Source of the DNA: Evernia prunastri
Taxonomy: Eukaryota; Ascomycota; Lecanoromycetes; Lecanorales; Parmeliaceae
Reading direction: 5' to 3'
NCBI GenBank assembly: GCA_003184365.1
Contig: NKYR01000148.1
Coordinates: forward strand, 1-64,000
Length of the DNA stretch: 64,000 nucleotides
This document shows positions 1 to 12,677 of the stretch, piece after piece; position 1 is the first letter of the stretch, and every line of letters begins with the position of its first letter. Both the position numbers and the translations under genes were made by a program. The notes below the pieces were generated by a model that was not told the origin of the DNA, ran no database searches, and was given only the letters and a program-made list of their open reading frames with translations.

Positions 1-125
1 ATTGATTGTTTTATACGCCTATGCTAGCTACTTGATGTAAGCTAATGAGGGTAACATTACCGCTGAACCAGCTTTACGGCTGGGCGTTGAAGAAACCTGA
101 GGGCGAACCTCTGGACAAAAACTTC
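1..125. other. GC-balanced edge fragment before the AT island
   Basis: The first 125 bases have normal base composition and contain CpA and TpG freely, unlike the DNA that follows. I see no open frame or RNA here. It may be unmutated flanking DNA, or a piece of the repeat that escaped mutation. It is too short to classify. Confidence 0.4.
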
Positions 126-3100
126 AAAATCGAGTATATAATATTCAATATAAAAGATAAGTTTTAATTAATCTTTCAAAGGTATTTAAAAGCGAATCTA
201 TTAAAATCTATATATAAGTCTAATATCACAATTAATAATTCTTAAATATTTTAATAGATTATCAAAAAACGTTAATAACAGATAAACGTTCTTCGTATAA
301 TGAAGTCGATTCTCGAAACGAGTTAATTAGAATAATATCTATTTATAATAAGCGGAGAAAAAAGCGAAACTTCGAGAAATCTAATTAAGAAGAAGAGAAT
401 TAATCTTTATTTACAACTTCTCGTAAAGTAATAAATAACACAAATTATTATTATTATTATTATTATATTAATTAAGCATCGTACATTAGATAATTATATT
501 TTCACACTTAACTTTTATTAAAGATTTTTTTTATTTCTTAATTTTAGTCTAAAAGAAGAGATTTCAATAATACGAGACTATTTTTATCTCAATCATCTTT
601 AATAAAAACTTTTATTATATAATCTAAGTCTATCAACGAAATATATAAAAGTTTTATCGATATTAATTTCAAGCTTAAAGTTAATACGTTAAAGACTTTT
701 ATAATAAAGCAAAATTTTAAAACGAAAGACTTTATTTTAAAGTCTTTCATAAAAATTATCAAAAATAATAATCGAAACGTAAATAAAGAAAATAATTACA
801 AAAAGATAAAAAGTAGAAATCATTTTATAATTATATTACTTTTTAATAATAACGAGTATAATTAAAGAGTTAATTAATTAGATTATAATAATAATTAGAA
901 TATTAATATTACTCGCAAGTTTAAGAAGAGAATCACATTTATTAAAAAAATCGAGAAAATTATATTATACGAGCTGAATATTCTCACACGTCGCTATTTT
1001 CTAATTTACTTATTTAATACTTTCGTAAATAAGTTAGTATAAATTATTTACGTCGATATAAAAACTAACATTACTCTATATAAATAAATCCATAATAAAA
1101 TTGACTTATAAGTTTGTTTATTTGATTCGGCTACTAGCTAACACATATTAGAAAGTATTTATGCTGAAGTAATTTTATCAGTGAAGTCTTCGAAAATCGA
1201 ATTCTCTAATTATTTCAATATAAAAAATAATATCAAGAATAATAAGCTGATAATGTAAGAGAAAATTATTATTATAATTTTATTTAATCTAATTACGAGT
1301 CAAATACGTAAAATAAGAATATATCTTTATTATAATTACGATTACACTCTCGCATAACTTTTTAATTATTATTATTATCAATCTTTTTTCAAATTAATCA
1401 TTCGAAGTTATTATATATCGTTAATTTAAAATCTTTATTTATTCAGACGTCAAGATTCTTATTATATAATCTTATTAGACACTTTAATCTCTTTCGTATC
1501 TTTATTATTTTTACGAATTCTTTTTATAACTTCAAAAACATTTTTAAAAAATATTTAAAATTTTGATATCGCTTATAAATATAATTTATATAATTAATAT
1601 AAATCTACTTTTTGATCAAGAAGCGAAAATAACTTTTTGTTATCTTTAACGATTATTACTTCTTCGATTTATTAAATTAATACGTTAAATAACTTTTTTA
1701 AAGAGTTTATATTATCGTCTAAAATAGTATATTTTATTTTCGACGTATAACTTCTTTAAATATCTATCGCGAATAGATTATTATAAAGACGATTAATTTA
1801 GTTATAATTCTAACGAAAAATATCGAAGTATTATTTAAAGTATTTTATATTAATCGAAATTCTTTTTAGATTATCTAACCGATTATATATTCGATTTATG
1901 TATAATAATAGATTAAATACACTTCGTGAATAAAGTATAGTTATATCATTATTAAGAGTCACTTTAGATCTTTATTCGTTTTTACTTTCTAATATAAAAA
2001 TCATTATAATAAATTATTAATTCGAAGATTTTCGAATTTATTTTTTATTACGAATTAGATTTTATTCTTCGTTATAAAAACTTTATATCTTTTTTAATAC
2101 GTTAAAATCGATATATTTATTTTTAAACTGAAATCGATTCTTTAAAAACGTCGCTTTAGTAACGTCTTATAGATTATATTTTAATCGACTTTACTAAAAA
2201 ATATAAATACTTTCTTCGATCGATTCTTTATAATTTTATTAATTATTATATTAAAGTTCTTTCTCGACTTTTAATTTCTTCGCTATTAAAATTCTTCTTT
2301 TATTCGAAATTATTTAAAAGAAAGATATTATCGAATTAATTTATTAATCGCTATCACTATTCTCTCTTTATAAATAAAATTAATAATCTTAAAATAAATT
2401 AATTTTTTATTAACGAAATTTTATATATATTCAATAATTCTAATTCTTATATTTTAGAGATTCTATTAATAAATCGATTTAAACTTTTTGACGTCTTTTA
2501 AATTAGTTATTTCATTATTAAATCTTACACTTAAATAATATTATATATTAATAATTAATAATTTCTTCGTTGATTTAAAAGACTCTATTATTATAATTTT
2601 ATTTTTATTTTTAATTCTTTTTTATATCAATCACACGTAACGTAAGATTTTTAATAGATAATCTTATTAATTCGCAAAGATCTATATTTAGAAATTAAAA
2701 ACGACGTCGAAAATATAATTCGTTCTTATCGATTTATTATATATTATTAGAATATCTCTAGCGAGAAGAGCAAATAATACTTTCGAATATTTTATCGATC
2801 TTATAATCTAAGACATTATATTAATTTTAATCATTAAATCGAGATTAATATTTTTGATTTTATTTTTATTTCGAAAAAAGTAAACGTATAAATTTTTTAT
2901 TATACTTCTTATTTTATTATTTTATATAAAACGATAATACTCGATTTCTAATTTAATCTTTAAATTCGAAGATATCTCTAAAAATCTTAATATATATTTT
3001 AAAAACGATATTGTATATATATTTACGATTAATATTTTTTTTTAATAAAAAGATAAAATTTTAATTAAATATTTATAATATTTTTTATTTATATTAAAGT

Positions 3101-6100
3101 TACTTCTCAAAACTTCTTAAGCGATTACTTAATTTTAATTTCTATCGATATATTTAATTATTTATAAACTTTAATTTCGAAAATATTCTTTATTTCGAAA
3201 ATATTAATAATTAATACGTTTTTTATTCTTATTAAAAATAATTTCGCTTAATTAATTGGAATTCTTATAATACGATAATATAAGTTCAATATTCGCATAA
3301 TTATATTCGCTTCTTTCTAAATTCGTATTATTATTACTATATTATCTATTTATATTAAAAACTTAATTATTTAATTCTTAATAGTTATTTCGCTTATTAC
3401 GATATTAATTAATATATAACGAATTAAAGCTTCGATTATAAGCATAAAGAAAATGTAACTAAGAATTTTTTTTATTTCACTTTACAAAGTATAAAAATTC
3501 TTTTTTTAATATATTCGTTAATATATAGTCGAATAAAAGCATTATTATATAGTATTTTAATTCATCGAATAAAATTCTTAGAAATTTCGATCTATCTAAG
3601 TGCTTTTTTTTAGAAATCTATAATTTATTTTATTATACGTCTTTTCTTGATTTAAGAAGAATAACGTTAAATCTTTTTTCTTTCGTATTTTCTTTATATT
3701 TGATTCGTATCGAATAATAAAATATTATATCGTCTTAATATTATTATTAATTAGACGTTTTGATAGAAAATTCGTTTATTATAAAACTATTATTTTATTT
3801 AAAGCTCTTATTAGATATTATATTAAAATATTCGTAAAGAGTTTATAATTCGTATTTATTATAAATAGCGATCTATAATTCTCAATATTTATCTTTAAAT
3901 CTTTATTCTTAAAAATTATTATTAATACTTTATTTACTTAATTCTTAAAAAGCTTATTAATCTTCTATATATAATTATAAAAAGTTATTAATCTCTTTAT
4001 TATCAGAGACGAAAGTTTTTATTTTTCTCTTAACGTCTTCTTCGAATAAAACGTTAATATCTTATAAAACTTTAAAAAAATATTATCGTTTTTAAACGAT
4101 TTTTCTAAAATCGCACGTTAAAAAATTAATTTTATTTTATTAATCAATATAAATATTAATAACTCTATAATCGCTTTCGAAAATATTTTATTTATGAAAC
4201 TTTTCAAAATTTCTTATCGCGTCGCGTTTTTAGAGAACATCGTTATATATAGATTTTTATAATACGTCTCAACTATTTCTATTACGTTCGTAGATTTCGA
4301 ATATAATTTTTTTTATTAATTAATTAAAACTTTAAATTCGATATTATTAAAGATCTTTATTCTATTAAAAAATTATTTATTAAACTTTTTATTAAATATA
4401 AAATATTTAATTATCGTATTATAGATATAATTATAATTATACGTTTTAGTCAAATACTCTTTTTAAGTGTTAATTATAATTAATCTTTTTTCGAGCTCTT
4501 AATTTCTCTTTTTTTCTAATCGTCTCTCTTTTTTTTAATTTTTTTATCTCTTTTTTAATGCGTATTTAAATTTACGATTAATCTTATAATCGATTATTAT
4601 TAAATTCTTTATCATATTCGAAATTATAATTTTATATAAACTTTAATTCTTCAAAGAATTAATTTAAAGAAATTTTTTTAACGCTTTTCGCGTTATTTTT
4701 TTTATCTTAATTCTTTTAAGCAGTAACGAATTAAAACGTTATCGTTTAAAATCTTTATTCGACGCTTTATCGAAATATAAAATCGCTATAATCGCTTTAT
4801 AATCTATTAATAATTTATTTAATTTGATACTTTATATCTATATTTAAATTTATAAATATTGTAATAAAAATTAATATAACGACTACGAATATATCGTCTT
4901 ATATCTCGAAAAGAAGAATAATAATTTTAGAGAAAATCGTAACGATCGCGATAATCGCGATAAAGACGATAGAAACGATTATAAAACTTAAAGAAACTCG
5001 CTCGAATATACGTTGAAATAAATCTATTTATTTCATTTCTCGATAATACGTGCGAATTATATATTATTATTAATATAAAAGTGAAGTTTTATAAGCGTTA
5101 TATGAAATTAGATCGCTGAAAGAATAATCTCATTTATAGCGATATCTAGAGCTCTTTTTTTGTATCGCATAATAATTTTAAATATATAATTATCTTTCTA
5201 AATAATAAAACTCTTCGTTCTATCGTATATCTACTTTTTAATAAAAACGATTTCACGATATTTAATATCTTTAAATTCTTTTTAAATTAGATAAAATATA
5301 ATGATTATAAGTATATTCATCTGTGTAGCGACTGTAATATCGAATATAATAATTATAATATATATATCTTTCGTCTAGCTAAGAACATTACTTAAAAAGA
5401 TTTTATCTTTGATAATTCTCAAATAAATAATAAATTCGAACGTCTTATTTAGATTCTATAACGAAAGATTAGCGTAATACTCAAAGAAAGCGTATTATCT
5501 TAAAAGTTTTAATTAGAATTCGCTCGAACGTCTAATTATCTTCGTAATCTATAATCTATTTTTAAACGAAATATTACGTCTTATTAAGTCTCTATAAATT
5601 ATTTATTCGATATTTTCATCTACAAATTATTAATTAAATTAACTATTATTAAATTTATCTTTTTAATATCGACTGAATAAAATATGAAAATCACGTTTAT
5701 AAAAGTCGCTTGATCGACTACGAAATTAATCGATTTTATTATATATTAATATCAAATAATAAGATTTAAATATACTTTAATATCACTTAAATCAAAAATA
5801 TCTCTCTCAAATTTATTTCGTTCGAACTAAACTCTAAAGAAGTTAATAATATTAATTTTTTAATCAATAGTAATAAGCGAAGTATTAACGTTATTAATAA
5901 GATAATTAATAAACTTTTTAACGCTTCGATATTAATTTTAGAAAAGAAAATCTTTAAGAGAAGAAAGCGAGTAATTTTTATTAAAACGATAAATAACTTT
6001 CTCAATAGTGTTTTGATTTCGATATCTTCAATATTTTCAAATATAAAATAATTTATTAACGTTATACGTATTTCAGTGAAGCAAGCTTCTTTATAAGCGT

Positions 6101-9100
6101 TATCGTAATTGTTCTCGACTTTAGAAGAATTCGTATCGTCTAATATTCTCAATAATAACACGCTTAGTAAATCTTTCGTAACGTCGACGTCTTTAACATC
6201 TAAGACGTCGAAGTTATTATTATTAAGATTTACAATTAGATTTATAATCGAATAATAATTTTTAACGAATTAGTCTAGATGGTATAAAATTCTCAAAAAA
6301 TATAAGAATTTCTTATCGAATTTACTCGCGATATTAATTAAGATTAACGCTTTTAAATTATATAAATCTCGTATATATAAGAAAATAATAATTAATATAT
6401 ATCGTAAAATAAAGTAAAAGCTCGTTATATAGAAAGAAGTAAACTTCTTAAAAATTAATAACACTTAAATTTTAATAAATCTACTTTTAAATATACGCGC
6501 TTTAGACGATAAATAAATTTATAAACTTAAGCGCGATTCTCAAATAAAGTTATGCGATATAAAATTTATTAAATAATTCGAAACTTCGAATAGCGCGAGA
6601 GTATTGATTTTAATAAAACTTTTATTTCTATAATTAAGTTTATAAGCTATAAAATAATCTTCGTCTTAGCGACGATTCTCGACTGAGAATTAATTTCGAG
6701 ATAATAATTATTAGAAATTATATTAATTATATTCTTCGTCTCGATTAGATAGATTATATTCAAAAATTTATTATTAATTATAACATATAAGAATTCAAAG
6801 ATACGCTTACTTTTATAAACTTCGAAAGATATTAAACTATCGACGAAGACTTTTAGACTTTCGAAATTTCTTATATCGAATATTAATCAGTCGTCGAATT
6901 ATTGATATACGTAATGCTAGATATTCGATTAAACATTATATTCGCGATCTCAGTGATATTAAAATATAATTTTAATTCGAATAAAGCTTACTGAAAGATC
7001 GTTAAGCGTATCTTTCGATATCTTAGATATATCGTCGATTAAAAACTCGTCTTTAAAGAGAATCTATAATTTCTATCTAACTACACTAATACGAACTAAA
7101 TTAATAATCAAGATATTCGAAGATTCATATTAGACTATATATTCGATGTAGATAGTATTATTGTTAATTAATCTTTTAAACGACAATTTATTATAACGCT
7201 TTCGATCTACGAGATCGAATATATCGATTAAGTTTAGATTATCAAGAAGATCGTCTAACTTCGTAAGTTATTAAATTAATTTAATCTTAATATTTTTTAT
7301 AATTAAAACGTAATAATTTTAACGAAGAATTCTTAGTTTTATATTCGAATTAAGTATATTAATATTCAATATCACTATATATGAAAATAAGTTATCGTCG
7401 ATTATATCGAATTCAAATACGTTTTCACTGATAAATAAATAATCGATAAATTTATCAAAATTCTTTGTAGAGATAAATTTGAATAATTTCGTTATCTTAT
7501 TAAATTAAAATCTCGTTTATAATCTTATATCTTCGCGTTCATATATCTATATATTTATATATTCTTATCAAAAGAAATTATTAGCTTTAAAGAAGTATTT
7601 TATTAATTCTCGCAGTTCGAATAATCGATCGAATAATCGATTTATTCGAAAAATCTTCGACTATTATCGTTTTATTCTTCGCGATCTCTTTCAGCGATTA
7701 TAATATCTATAATTATTAAACTTTTAGCGTTTATTTAGAGCATATAATTACATAAATCTACTATTATATATAATCACATAAATCGAATCCTTTAGATATA
7801 TCTTCGTTAAAATTTTATCGAAAATCTTCGCATTATATACGATAATCACTAATATTAAACATTAAAACTTTATAATCGATTATTAAAGATCTTATAATAT
7901 ATCGATTCTATGTAGCTAGAAGAATTTCTTTTAATCATTTCACTGTTATTTTTATATATATTCTTCGATCTCGTTTTTATCTAATTTTGATATACATTAA
8001 ATAATATAAAAATTTAATTTTCAAAAAATCGTTTTTTGACAAAAAGTGAAATCTTTGAAAGATTTTAATAAAAATTATTTTGATATAATCGTTTTCAAAA
8101 TTTCGACTTTTTTATTTTCGCCACTCGAATTTCGCGTTAATTCGATTAAGATTTTTAACTTCGTAAGTATTAAAATTCGTAAAGTAGAAATCTCGCGTTT
8201 AAAAAGTATAGAGAATAAGAATATTCTGCTAATTAATCATCTCAGCTACTCGACGTTAATCTCACTTTAATTATTCGATTTTTAATTTTAATCACTCAAC
8301 GCTCGAAATATGCGTGCGAAGAAGAGTGTTGAAATTCTAAAATCTAAAAGATTATCAAGTCGACTAAAGATCGATCTTGATATCGATCGCACTTTGTATC
8401 GTAGCACCTTCATAGTAGCTACAATTAAGTGTTTCTATCATCTATTTTTGACAAAATCTATATCGTTATTAAATAACTTTATTTTAAAACGAACGAATTA
8501 TCGACGTATATAAGTCTCTTAATTCTAAATAATTTTTTGATATAAAGATTAAAATAAAGACGTAACATTAAGAGAAAATTATATTATCTTCATTTATTTT
8601 AGATTCTTTATAACGAATTTTTCTAAGAAAATCTTTTATATTAAAGCGTAAGTATTAAAATTATTTAATGAAAGAAGTATAATTTAATTTATTATTTTAT
8701 CGTATTATTTTAAATACTTCTTTATAATTTTATTAATTATTTGAACGATAAAGTTATATTTTTAGATAGTTTTAAGAGAATTTAATTTCTTAATATCGAC
8801 TGCTTGAAAATAGAGAGAATAAACTACTTTATTAATAAATTATATGCGAAGTTTACGAGTTCTCGTAGTACTATATATTAATATAGCTATTACTTAAGCT
8901 TTTTTCTGTTTTTAATTACTTATACGCTTAGTTTTAGACCTTTTTTTAAAAGTTAGCTTTTAAAAATAACTCGTTTAATTTATATTATAGATATCGTCTA
9001 AATTATAAAACTTATTTATAATCTTAGTCGTAATCTCGCTATTATTAGCGAATTTAATTTCGTTATACTTAATTCGTTAACGAATATTATAATACTTCTT

Positions 9101-9660
9101 AAATCGAATAATTTAATCTTTTAATAGCTAAGATGAGAAAAGAGTTTAATAGCAAAATAGTTTTTCTTAGAATTACTTAATCTTCTATCGAAGAATTACG
9201 TCTATAAGTAAATTATTACTAGTTTTTTAACGTTATCTTTACTTAAATTCTTAGAATAGTTTACTTCATCTTTTAAGATTTATAAGAATCTCGTTATATT
9301 AAAACTATTTTCTCGTTTAAATAAGTTTATTTCTAAAAGAGAATTTCGCTAATAGTAAAGATATTTAACTCGTAGTTATAGACTTATAGCTACTAATAAC
9401 TAAACTAACGATCTTAAGAGACTGTTTTTTATTGAAATCTTAGACTCGTAGAGCTTACGTTAATTATTTTAAACATCCTTTCGACTCTTTTTAGCAGAAG
9501 AAGAATTTATCTTTTTCGTTAATAAGTTAAATAATAATTTCGTTATAGCTACTAACGAATTTTTTCGTTATTTATATAAGAATTTATGGATAATCTAGCC
9601 GATTATCCAGCTAAAACGAAAATTCCGTTATATCCGATTCAGCTATAACGAGAGTTGACT
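126..9660. repeat. RIP-degraded AT-rich island (dead repeat DNA)
   Basis: About 9.5 kb of very AT-rich DNA with no credible gene; stop codons fill all frames. The remaining C and G sit mainly in CpG, while CpA and its complement TpG are scarce. In 4921-4980, for example, I count eight CpG and no CpA or TpG. Loss of CpA to TpA with CpG kept is the known signature of repeat-induced point mutation, which attacks duplicated sequence in Pezizomycotina. The island is therefore most likely one or more degraded transposons. I could not recognise a transposon protein, LTRs or terminal inverted repeats, so the class is unknown. An ATT microsatellite lies at about 445-465. The right edge is graded: normal composition returns over about 9590-9660. 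Such islands are usually heterochromatic, which is inference here. Confidence 0.85.
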
Positions 9661-10026
9661 CTATACATCATTAAAACCCCGGATTATTAACCCCGCGTCT
9701 TAAACTCCGTGAGGGGAAATTCACCCCAGCATTTGCAACATTTCTCCCTGGATTGATTGAGCTGCCAGTCTAGGGTCAACTCGTAGCCTGTCAAGGCCGT
9801 TAGATATCTCGCCTGTGCTTCAATTAAACATTGTCGCTAATAAAGGAATACAAAGTACTGTGTCGAAGAAGCTTTTCCCCTCCGGCCGAGATCTCGTCAA
9901 AATCTTCCGTTCGCCCACTAGGCCTGTCTGACGTCTTGAGATCTCCTCTGACCAACGATAAAAGTACAATCTAGATACACTTCCCAAGACCATCCATTCC
10001 TCTCTGCCCAACAGCAACTCTTCAAC
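9661..10026 (+). promoter_or_regulatory. Malate synthase promoter squeezed against the AT island
   Basis: Only about 366 bp separate the AT island from the malate synthase start codon. Three CreA-type motifs (SYGGRG, read here as CYCCRS) lie close together at 9677-9682 (CCCCGG), 9691-9696 (CCCCGC) and 9724-9729 (CCCCAG). CreA is the fungal carbon catabolite repressor, and glyoxylate-cycle genes are known to be repressed by glucose, so these sites are plausible. The binding itself is inference. I did not find a clear FacB-type site. Confidence 0.5.
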
Positions 10027-11899
10027 ATGTCGAACGTTGAAGTCATCATCCAAGGTGTTTCCATTCTCGGTCCCCTGAACGACCAAACTTGCAAGATCTT
10101 GAATGAAAATGCAACAGCTTTCCTTGCCCTACTGCACCGGTCGTTCAACGATAAACGCAAAGACCTCTTGAAGCGCCGCGAAATCCGCCAAGCTGAGTTG
10201 GACAAAGGAATCCTGCCGAACTTCTTGCCGGAAACTAAACATGTCCGTGACAACGATGCATGGAAAGGTGCCCCGCCAGCGCCAGGATTGATTGATAGGA
10301 GAACCGAGATCACAGGGCCCACCGACCGAAAGATGGTTGTCAATGCTCTCAACTCCAATGTGTGGACTTATATGGCCGACTTCGAAGGTCTGTATTCGCC
10401 TGGGTGTTGATGCAATGATACTGACTCTGCTCAAGATTCTAGTGCACCGACATGGGATAACATGATCAATGGTCAGGTCAATCTATATGACGCCATTCGG
10501 AAGCAAGTCGACTTCAAACAAGGAGAGAAGGAGTACAGACTCCGGACGGACAGGAAATTGCCCACTTTAATTGCGCGTTCTCGAGGGTGGCATATGGTGG
10601 AGAAGCACTTCACAGTCGACGACGAACCAATATCTGCAAGCCTTTTCGATTTCGGCCTGTACTTTTTTCAGAACGCACAAGAGTTGGTGAAGACGGGGAC
10701 AGGGCCATACTTTTACTTACCAAAAATGGAGTCACATCTCGAGGCCCGTTTGTGGAACGATGTCTTCAACCTAGCCCAAGACTATATTGGCATGCCGCGT
10801 GGAACCATCCGAGGAACCGTTCTTATCGAGACCATCGTAGCAGCCTTTGAAATGGAGGAGGTAGGTTTGCTTGTCCGTGAGGCGCTGATGATGCTGACGC
10901 TTCTAGATCATCTATGAGCTCCGTGACCATAGTTCTGGCCTGAACTGCGGTAGATGGGACTACATCTTCAGCGTGATCAAAAAATTTCGTCAGAACCCAG
11001 ATTTTGTCCTGCCGGACCGCTCTGCAGTCACAATGACAGTCCCTTTCATGGATGCTTACGTCCAGCTTCTCATCAAAACATGTCACAAACGTGGGGTACA
11101 TGCCATGGTGAGTTCGACCCATTCGCACTCACAGCCCTGTGCTCAGACATTTTAGGGCGGCATGGCGGCTCAGATTCCTATCAAAGACGATAAAGAGGCG
11201 AACGACAAAGCTATGGCAGGCGTTGTCGCCGATAAGCTCCGCGAAGTGTGCGCAGGCCATGACGGCACGTGGGTGGCGCACCCAGCGCTGGCAAACATTG
11301 CGAATGAGGTCTTCAACAAGCACATGCCAACGCCCAACCAGCTTTTCGTGCGGAAAGAAGACGTGCATATAACTGCCAGAGATCTGCTCAATATGAACAT
11401 GCCGGGTACTGTTACGGAAGAAGGCATCAGGAAGAACCTCAACATTGGTCTGGGATATATGGAGGGTTGGCTTAAGGGTGTTGGTTGCGTACCAATCAAT
11501 TATTTGATGGTAAGACTTTCCAATCATGTAAACCCCACATTGACTGATATAAGTCGCACTTTTCTAGGAGGACGCTGCGACTGCCGAAGTCAGTCGGTCC
11601 CAGCTGTGGCAATGGTGTAGGCACGGTATTACAACGGCTGAAGGCAAGAAGGTCGACAAGATGTATGCGCAGAAGTTGCTCAAAGAGCAGGCGGATGAAC
11701 TGTCTTCGAAAGCGCCAAAGGGTAATAAGTATCATCTTGCCGCTCATTATTTCTCCGGCCAAGTTACTGGTGAAGACTATGCAGGCAAGCCTTCGTAAAA
11801 ACCCTCGCTCTTTTTATTGGTGCTAAAAAATCAGCAGACTTCTTAACAACCCTACTCTATAATGAGATCACATCCGTGGGTCCCGCAGCCAAATTGTAA
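10027..11899 (+). CDS. acuE: Malate synthase (glyoxylate cycle, peroxisomal)
   Basis: Condenses glyoxylate and acetyl-CoA to malate, the second glyoxylate-bypass step, needed for growth on acetate, fatty acids and ethanol. Six exons fit: 10027-10387, 10436-10860, 10907-11107, 11156-11509, 11568-11784 and 11838-11899, giving 539 aa, the usual length. The family signature GLNCGRWDYIFS is intact in exon 3. The last intron (11785-11837) starts with GC, not GT (CAG|GCAAGC). Splicing it joins GEDYA to DFLTTLLYNEITS and ends the protein in AAKL, so the final AKL is a canonical peroxisomal PTS1. If this intron is kept, the frame stops at 11798 after GKPS, giving 523 aa and no PTS1. Neighbours: an AT island upstream and convergent cbp4 downstream. 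Identity is certain; the symbol follows Aspergillus usage (Neurospora acu-9). Confidence 0.97.
11785..11837 (+). other. GC-AG intron in malate synthase
   Basis: This 53-nt intron has donor CAG|GCAAGC and acceptor TCAGCAG|AC. The frame on both sides and the conserved C-terminus DFLTTLLYNEITS require it. GC-AG introns are a known minor class with weaker donor pairing and are often alternatively spliced. The intron holds an in-frame TAA at 11796-11798. Confidence 0.85.
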
Positions 11900-12220
11900 T
11901 GGAACACTCTCGGCGCATACCTTGGGCCTCGTGCACTCTAAAGGACCACGGTAGCGGTTGGAACTTTATGCTTTCACAGTGAACTAGTCGGTCGTATGCT
12001 GTATATAATCTCCTCGCCGAGGGATTTTGACTGGTATAAAGCGTATCTCTTTGATCCGTCCGGTAGAAAACCGATATAATAGAGCTTGAAGCCAAACAGA
12101 TGTGGTCTCGTTCAGGTATGAAGCTCAGACGCGAATAGCTGTAGCTGTAGAACGCGCGTCAACTGCCCCGCTATATCTTCATCCCATTCAATCCATCTTT
12201 TCGATCAGCGGCGTATGTAT
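11900..12220. other. Convergent 3' spacer, malate synthase / cbp4
   Basis: These 321 bp lie between two convergent stop codons. They presumably hold both 3' UTRs. I see no further gene. Confidence 0.6.
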
Positions 12221-12677
12221 TCACCGTTGCAGACTCTCGTCTCTTATCTTCTCCCTCCTTCTCTGTATCTCTTGCGCTATTCTCCCCTGCTCCTCTGCAC
12301 TGTTAGCTCTCTGGCGAGCTTCATCCTCGGCGGCGGCTATCCATATGGGTTTGTCGGACTTGGAGTATTCTTTGAGTTTGTTGACAAAGTTGTCAAAGTC
12401 TTGCTGTTTCTGCTCCCTATTTTCCAACGATCTCTTCTGGAGGTCGGGGTTGTACTTCTGTGCGACATCAGCACATGTTCTGTGAGTATTGTCATCTGCA
12501 GGCGACCTGCCTTGAATAATTCTTCATCGGTAGGAGACACCCAGTAAACAAGAGCTGGGCCTCCAATGCACAATATGGCACCGCTATATTCGGTCAGATG
12601 ACAACTCCGATCATGAGGGCGATTGCACTATGCTCTTACGCAGACAGCATCTTGAACCAAAGCCTAGCTTTTGACAT
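12221..12677 (-). CDS. CBP4: Cbp4, cytochrome bc1 complex assembly factor
   Basis: A small inner-membrane factor that helps assemble cytochrome b into respiratory complex III. Exons on the minus strand are 12677-12640, 12583-12511 and 12457-12221, giving 115 aa. The start MSKARLWFKMLSAGA leads into a hydrophobic segment (ILCIGGPALVYWV) followed by SPTDEELFK, then KYNPDLQKRSLENR and the family block DFDNFVNKLKEYSKSDKPIW, then a charged helical tail. Order and length match fungal Cbp4. Intron 2 (12510-12458) must begin with GC (AAG|GCAGGT) to join FK to KYNPDL in frame; a branch-like CTGAT precedes the CACAG acceptor. No GT donor there keeps the frame. It is convergent with malate synthase and divergent from the Sel1 gene. 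Confidence 0.88.

Noticed and set aside
5787..6464. Minus-strand open frames of 124 and 64 codons in the AT island
   Set aside because: Composition is extreme (I, L, K, N, F), as expected from RIP-mutated DNA. No domain is visible and the surrounding DNA is full of stops.
8046..8513. Two plus-strand open frames of 74 and 67 codons in the AT island
   Set aside because: Same AT-driven composition, no family resemblance, and they are not joined by splice sites.
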